Shown here: piece by piece, positions 52,641 to 57,216 of the stretch
Layout of the letters: each line of letters starts with the position of its first letter
Numbering within the stretch: the stretch's first letter is position 1
NCBI RefSeq assembly: GCF_034932145.1
Contig: NZ_JAYGHV010000124.1
Coordinates: 1-57,216, forward strand
DNA: 57,216 bases
From: CCY15215 sp034932145
GTDB lineage: Bacteria; Cyanobacteriota; Cyanobacteriia; Cyanobacteriales; Spirulinaceae
Direction of reading: 5' to 3'
Notes under the pieces: generated by a model
The model's database searches: none
What the model was told of the DNA's origin: nothing
What the model saw: the letters and a program-made list of their open reading frames with translations, nothing else
Translations under genes and position numbers: made by a program

Positions 52641-52825
52641 CTTGCTAGTTATTGATTCGATCCCCCTAAATCTGGGGGGAACCGGAGTCAAAGTCCCCCA
52701 AACTTGGGGGATTTAGGGGGCTGGCACGTTGGGGGTTACAGTTTTTCTTCCTCCGATGAATAGTCCCTGCCCTTATCAAGGGGGGCTGGGGGGGATCGAA
52801 ACGTATCCTATTTGTAACTAGCAAC
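52641..52825. repeat. 185-bp inverted-repeat element
   Basis: Outer arms CTTGCTAGTTA and TAACTAGCAAC are near-perfect inverted copies; inside them TTCGATCCCCC pairs with GGGGGATCGAA. The centre is rich in CCCCC/GGGGG words such as GGGGGATTTAGGGGGC. It occupies most of the 341-base gap between the HAS-barrel and GST genes. It has no coding capacity; probably a MITE-like insertion. Confidence 0.7.
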
Positions 52826-52944
52826 TCGGGTTAAATAGTCAAACGTGAAAGATTACCTTAGAATAGGCATTAGATAGTATTTACTTTTCTATCACAAATA
52901 TCGACGATTATAACAGATAAAAGCCACTCTCTCAGTTTAATGCA

Positions 52945-53607
52945 ATGATAAAACTTTACAATAGTCATATTTCCTCCAATACTCGCCGCGTTTGGGTTGC
53001 ACTCCTTGAGAAAAATCTAGAATTTGAGGAGATATTTATCCAACTTAACAAAGGCGAACAATTTACACCGGAATTTCTAGAAATTAATCCGTTTCATCAT
53101 ATTCCCGTTCTGATTGATGATGGCTTTAAAGTGTTTGAATCTCTGGCTATTCTTGACTATCTAGAAGCCAAATATCCTCATCCTCAACTCATGCCAACAG
53201 ATGCCGAAAGTATTGCTAAAGTTCGCATGATAGAATTGGTTACGCTAAACGAACTTATTCCCCCAACTTTTCCCTTAATGCGAAAGATTTTAGACTTTGA
53301 AGTTCCTGACGAACAATTAGAAAAATCCCAAAAGCAGGTTGCAAATGTTTTACAATTTTTTGAAGACCAACTCGACGAAAATCAACCCTATTTTCTAGGC
53401 GATCGCCTAACTTTGGCTGATGTTGTTGCGGGAACAACTGTTCCGACTTTATTCTTCTTTGGGATTTCTTTGTCAGAATATCCTAAAATTACAAAATGGT
53501 GCGAGACATTACAACAGCGAGAAAGTTGGCAAAAAACAACACCTTCTCCAGAAGCAATTGAAGCCGCAAAAGCAGGAATGAAAAAAATACTTCAACAACG
53601 TAGTTAA
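52945..53607 (+). CDS. glutathione S-transferase family protein
   Basis: 220 residues. N-terminal thioredoxin-fold domain with SSNTRRVWVALLEKNLEFEE, the cis-Pro segment HHIPVLIDDGFKVFES and LAILDYLEAKYP; C-terminal helical domain with YFLGDRLTLADVVAGT. The class cannot be fixed. It probably detoxifies electrophiles or peroxides with glutathione. Confidence 0.9.
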   Translation: MIKLYNSHISSNTRRVWVALLEKNLEFEEIFIQLNKGEQFTPEFLEINPFHHIPVLIDDGFKVFESLAILDYLEAKYPHPQLMPTDAESIAKVRMIELVTLNELIPPTFPLMRKILDFEVPDEQLEKSQKQVANVLQFFEDQLDENQPYFLGDRLTLADVVAGTTVPTLFFFGISLSEYPKITKWCETLQQRESWQKTTPSPEAIEAAKAGMKKILQQRS

Positions 53608-53673
53608 TCAGCTAAAATGCAGGAGAAATAATCTAGATTCAGAATTGTGCCGATCGCGATCATTTTCTCCTCT

Positions 53674-54051
53674 TCATTTCATCTTTAAAGCTGCTACAAC
53701 CAGACATCCCCAACCTACCAGAAAAGCAACGCCTCCTAATGGTGTAATTGCTCCTAACCATTTAATTCCAGTTAAACTGAGGGTGTATAAACTGCCAGAA
53801 AAGATGAATATTCCTACAATAAAAGCAACTCCTGTAGCTGTCAGGAATCCTGGGGACATATCCATGCGACTGAGGAGAATGGCCACCAATAAAAGAGCCA
53901 GGGCGTGATACATTTGATATTTGATTCCTGTCTCAAATATGGCTAATGCACTGGTGCTTAATTTGTCTTTAAGGGCATGGGATGCAAAGGCTCCTCCTGC
54001 GACGGCTAAACCGCCAAAAATTGCCGCGATCGCGATAAAAATTCTCTCCAT
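53674..54051 (-). CDS. DUF423 membrane protein (YwdK-like)
   Basis: 125 residues, four membrane helices. FGGLAVAGGAFASHALKD and KYQMYHALALLLVA are diagnostic. An inner-membrane family of unknown function. It lies 33 bases downstream of the SpoIID-like gene on the same strand. Confidence 0.9.
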   Translation of the reverse strand: MERIFIAIAAIFGGLAVAGGAFASHALKDKLSTSALAIFETGIKYQMYHALALLLVAILLSRMDMSPGFLTATGVAFIVGIFIFSGSLYTLSLTGIKWLGAITPLGGVAFLVGWGCLVVAALKMK

Positions 54052-54084
54052 TTTCTTTTAATTTGCCTGCTTTTAATTAATTAA

Positions 54085-55719
54085 CTAAGATTCTGGATAA
54101 AAAACAATGCCTTCTCGCAGTTGTTGCAGTACAGTTCCGGGATAGTAAAATTGCAAAATGCGATCGTATTTCCAGCCCAAGTTTGCTAAGGTATAAGACC
54201 CATATTGATTTAAGCCGACACCGTGACCAAAACCGCCACCAATAAACTTATAACCCGTTAAATTGCCACTAGCATCAAGAATGGGATCGATGTAAAATAG
54301 CGTACTGCGAGGGGGGCCAAAAGCACTTCGAGCCTCTGTTTTTTGTAATTCTACAACACCGCGATCGGTTTCAATGGTAAAAAGAAGAATTCTTCCCGAT
54401 GGCGATCGCTCTGTCACTGCCATACGCAGTATTTTTTTGATCCCTGCTAAAGGATGTTTGGTTTTCTCTAAATACTTATTCAAATCTTCAGTGAGTTGAG
54501 CAATACTACTTTGCCGATTCCAGCGAAAAACTGGACTTTCTGTCCCATTAAATCCTTGTTTTGAGCTAATAAAGCGACGGAAATTCGCTTCATTATTTAA
54601 AGGCTGTTGAGCGAGATTCCATTGCGGATTTGCGCCGTCAATTCTTGCTCGCAAATAAGGTCGGGGTTTCCCATCCCAAATATCTTCAAACTGTGCCGTT
54701 ACTCCCCCTGTATGGGCAGAATAAAGGGCATCCACTAGCTCATCATTGTGGGTAAGAACTAATCCTCGCGTGGCTTGAATCGCGCGATCGGCATTCGCAA
54801 CTGTTCCAGTTAAACCCTTATAAACTTGACAGTGAACTGTCGCGCAAAGTTCGTAATTATCTGCTTGAAAACGGCGCAAGTTTCTGAGAGCATAAGTACG
54901 AGCAATTACGGTTTGCGCTTCCACGGAATTATAAGGGGCATTGGGTCCAATTTCGTGAGGTACAACTCCTCGCAAATAGACTTCGATGGGAACTTCATTG
55001 ACGAGGGTAAAGTTACCGTAAGAATTGGGTTGCACTCGCAAACTCCCGCCAAAAAGAATTGTATTATCTTTCTCTTTGACGCGGATTAAATTTTTATTAC
55101 TGGTAATTTCTAAGTTACTGCGATTATAGCGAAAACCATTAATAACAAAAGAGACAATCGGAACAGTATTTAAAACTTCCGACTGTAAATAAGGATTAGT
55201 TTCTCCTCGTTCTTGTAAATTCTCTAACAGCATTCGTCGCAGAATGGGAGTATTATAAGTTTCTCGCTTGGCCCAAACTTGCCAGCGTCCAGGTTGTACC
55301 ACTTCAACTTCAATGCCTTTTTCTTGCCATTCTAGAGCGCTATTTTCTGCGGTTTCAAAGGTCGCTACATCGCTCAAGACTATCCATTCTTGTAGGAGAG
55401 GGGATTCTACTGATTTAGGGGCAATTTCTAAGACAATATTGCTAACATTTTCTGTTTTTAGCTGTCCGTTTCCGTCCTGAAATTTTACGGTTAGGGTGTC
55501 TCCTTCGGTACTGGAGAGAGTGAGGCGATCGCCAGCTTCATCGCCAAAACGCTGTACAATTCCGACATCAATTTCCATCTCTGGGGAAATTTTTCTTTGG
55601 GTTTCAGTCTCGATTTGGGCTTGAGTTTGGGCTTGAGTTTGGGCTTTATTGGGAAAAACTAATGCAGGGAGGAAAGAGAGAGTACAAGGGAGAAGTAAAA
55701 ATAAAGCTGTTTTTTTCAT
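54085..55719 (-). CDS. SpoIID/LytB domain protein
   Basis: 544 residues from ATG 55717-55719 (MKKTALFLLLPCTLSFLPAL, a signal peptide); a longer frame from 55761 lacks one. A QTQAQTQAQ low-complexity stretch follows. The SpoIID domain starts near residue 250 (LRGVVPHEIGPNAPYNSVEA, VIARTYALRN, YSAHTGGVTAQFEDIW) and ends with GGGFGHGVGLNQYGSY. SpoIID proteins are lytic transglycosylases in sporulation; cyanobacterial ones probably remodel peptidoglycan. Confidence 0.9.
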   Translation of the reverse strand: MKKTALFLLLPCTLSFLPALVFPNKAQTQAQTQAQIETETQRKISPEMEIDVGIVQRFGDEAGDRLTLSSTEGDTLTVKFQDGNGQLKTENVSNIVLEIAPKSVESPLLQEWIVLSDVATFETAENSALEWQEKGIEVEVVQPGRWQVWAKRETYNTPILRRMLLENLQERGETNPYLQSEVLNTVPIVSFVINGFRYNRSNLEITSNKNLIRVKEKDNTILFGGSLRVQPNSYGNFTLVNEVPIEVYLRGVVPHEIGPNAPYNSVEAQTVIARTYALRNLRRFQADNYELCATVHCQVYKGLTGTVANADRAIQATRGLVLTHNDELVDALYSAHTGGVTAQFEDIWDGKPRPYLRARIDGANPQWNLAQQPLNNEANFRRFISSKQGFNGTESPVFRWNRQSSIAQLTEDLNKYLEKTKHPLAGIKKILRMAVTERSPSGRILLFTIETDRGVVELQKTEARSAFGPPRSTLFYIDPILDASGNLTGYKFIGGGFGHGVGLNQYGSYTLANLGWKYDRILQFYYPGTVLQQLREGIVFYPES

Positions 55720-56014
55720 CGTTTTATCGTACTGTATTAACCAATATTGCAAAAATGGCAAGATTTACCTATACTGCTCGATTATAAATCCTTTCAACTC
55801 AAATATCAAGAATAAACGGAATTTTGGGTGCATCTCAGCTTTGCAAAAATACTCAATCGAAACCTGAATATCTTTTCTACATTATTTGTACTTATCGATA
55901 CTAATGCGATCGCCAAAGCTCAATCTGGACAGTTGAACAACTGTCAAGCATTTCGGAACTATTGCCAAAGTCAGGCTCAGAATAAGATGTAAAGAGTAGA
56001 GAATTTACAATTTT
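55720..56014. other. 295-base intergenic region between spoIID-like and KAS III-like genes
   Basis: It separates divergent genes and should hold both promoters. AT-rich, with one HIP1-type site (GCGATCGC near 55907) and an imperfect repeat of CAACTGTC/GTTGAACAACTGTC around 55930. No gene and no clear promoter boxes seen. Confidence 0.4.
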
Positions 56015-57216
56015 ATGAATAGCGCTTACATCACTTCGATCGGGAAGTTTTTACCTGGAGAAGCCATTGATAACGACCAAATGGAGGCATACCTCGGACA
56101 AGTTAATTCTCGCCCTTCTAAGGTCAGAAAACGCATTCTCAACAGCAATGGCATTCAGCAACGATACTATGCGATCGATCGCGACCAAAAGACTCGTTAT
56201 TCCAACAGTCAGATGGCTGCAAATGCAGTTCGAGACATTTTAAAACAAACAAATTTAGACCCCCAAACTATCGATTTATTAGCCTGTGGAACCACAATGC
56301 CCGATCTTCTCGTGCCAGGTTTTGCCAGTATGGTACATGGAGAATTATCGGAATTATTGCCATTGGAAACTGTTTCGACTCAGGGAGTTTGTTGTGCTGG
56401 TATCTCGGCATTAAACTATGCTGTTTCTCAACTCGAATTAGGGAAACGAAAAACGGCGATCGCAGTGGCTTCAGAATTTCCCTCTCGCTTATTCAAGCAT
56501 ACCAAATTTGCAGACGAAACGGCAATTAAAAATAATAAATCTCTTACTTTTGATGTAGAATTTTTGCGCTGGATGCTTTCCGATGGTGCAGGAGCATTTT
56601 TAGTTCAAGATCGCCCCAATACAACAGGAATTAGTATTAAAATTGAATGGATAGAACTGGTTTCCCATGCTAATGCTTATCCTCTCTGTATGTATGCAGG
56701 AGTTGAGAAAGAAAGCACCAATAAAAGCTGGTTAGATTATTCATCTTATCTTGATGCTGCAAGAGATGGTGCAATGGATTTGCGGCAGAATATTCGCCTC
56801 TTGGATAATGTAATTAAATTAGGAGTAGAAGGCTGGTTGCGACTGATTGAATTAGGAAAAGTCGATCCTCAAGAAATTGATTGGTTATTGTGTCATTATT
56901 CCTCGCATTTCTTTCGCGGTCAAATTGTTGAACTCTTAGAAAAAGCAGATTGTATGATTCCAGAAGAGAAATGGTTTACCAATTTGTACACTCGGGGAAA
57001 CACGGGATGTGCTTCTATTTATCTCATGCTGGAAGAATTATTTCATTCTGGGAAACTGCGATCGGGACAAAAAATATTCTGTTTTGTCCCAGAAAGCGGA
57101 CGCTTTACAACGGCATATATGATGCTAAGTGTTGTTGAAAATGAAAGCACGAATATAGTGAAATCTTCTCTTGCTTTTCATCAACCCGATACTGTTTCTC
57201 CTTTGGCTCAATTGCA
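56015..57216 (+). CDS. KAS III-like condensing enzyme, 3'-truncated by window edge
   Basis: At least 400 residues from ATG 56015, open to the end of the window. It has the thiolase-fold triad of 3-oxoacyl-ACP synthase III: Cys127 in TQGVCCAGISALNYA, His in WLLCHYSSHFF, and Asn in YTRGNTGCASIYLMLEE. It is longer than housekeeping FabH (about 320 residues), with an insertion-rich middle, so it more likely serves a secondary lipid or polyketide pathway. Downstream partners are outside the window. Confidence 0.85.
   Translation, partial: MNSAYITSIGKFLPGEAIDNDQMEAYLGQVNSRPSKVRKRILNSNGIQQRYYAIDRDQKTRYSNSQMAANAVRDILKQTNLDPQTIDLLACGTTMPDLLVPGFASMVHGELSELLPLETVSTQGVCCAGISALNYAVSQLELGKRKTAIAVASEFPSRLFKHTKFADETAIKNNKSLTFDVEFLRWMLSDGAGAFLVQDRPNTTGISIKIEWIELVSHANAYPLCMYAGVEKESTNKSWLDYSSYLDAARDGAMDLRQNIRLLDNVIKLGVEGWLRLIELGKVDPQEIDWLLCHYSSHFFRGQIVELLEKADCMIPEEKWFTNLYTRGNTGCASIYLMLEELFHSGKLRSGQKIFCFVPESGRFTTAYMMLSVVENESTNIVKSSLAFHQPDTVSPLAQL

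Noticed and set aside
1..57216. tRNA, rRNA or tmRNA genes
   Set aside because: I looked for T-arm sequences such as GGTTCGAATCC with matching cloverleaf and for rRNA landmarks on both strands and found none.
1..57216. Frequent GCGATCGC octamers as a special signal
   Set aside because: This is the HIP1 site, abundant across many cyanobacterial genomes, so its presence is expected.

Overview
The window is chromosomal DNA of a cyanobacterium, most likely a filamentous, gliding one. The evidence is dense HIP1-type octamers (GCGATCGC), a CpcD-domain ferredoxin-NADP reductase (petH), redox-regulated phosphoribulokinase (prk), a GUN4-domain protein, an ictB homologue, and a hormogonium-polysaccharide (hps) locus known from motile filamentous species. 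I cannot name the genus. No tRNA, rRNA, intact transposase or cas gene was seen. The first gene (cca) and the last (a KAS III-like enzyme) are cut by the window edges.

Layout. 0-8.8 kb is housekeeping: cca, an HSDR_N-type protein, petH divergent from prk, a Crp/Fnr regulator, a CHAD protein and an orphan solute-binding lipoprotein. 8.8-28.1 kb is a surface-polysaccharide region: a GT2/GT-C fusion, an MBOAT O-acyltransferase with its SGNH partner, a sialate-O-acetylesterase-like enzyme, two methyltransferases, a GT2, HpsE, and then the hpsA-hpsB-hpsC-hpsD pseudopilin operon with a giant HpsA (about 2145 aa). 28.2-30.3 kb is rpsB-tsf with unusual charged extensions and a MITE-like element between the genes. 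30.4-41.4 kb holds GUN4-like, arsenic resistance (ACR3 plus ArsC), MscS, uppS, ylqF, queE, a small DUF6888/DUF6887 pair and Uma2. 41.5-51.4 kb holds a TPR protein, a DUF790 (Bax1-like) nuclease, a glycosyltransferase, speA and ictB-DUF4346. 51.4-57.2 kb holds a lone antitoxin-like gene, a two-repeat CRISPR relic, repeats, a HAS-barrel protein, GST, DUF423, SpoIID and the KAS III-like enzyme.

How it fits together. The most coherent block is 11.4-28.1 kb. Glycosyltransferases build a polysaccharide, MBOAT/SGNH probably O-acetylate it, the SASA esterase could trim acetyl groups, and the HpsA-D pseudopilins are tied to its export during gliding. The link between the acetylation genes and hps is inference from proximity. 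Dispersed repeats include three copies of a ~93-120 bp MITE-like element with TIR near TAGGACTTACGCA, two copies of a GTTGACAAAA/GTAGGGGCGTT hairpin repeat, and a 185-bp inverted-repeat element. They sit near gene ends and in one case split rpsB from tsf.
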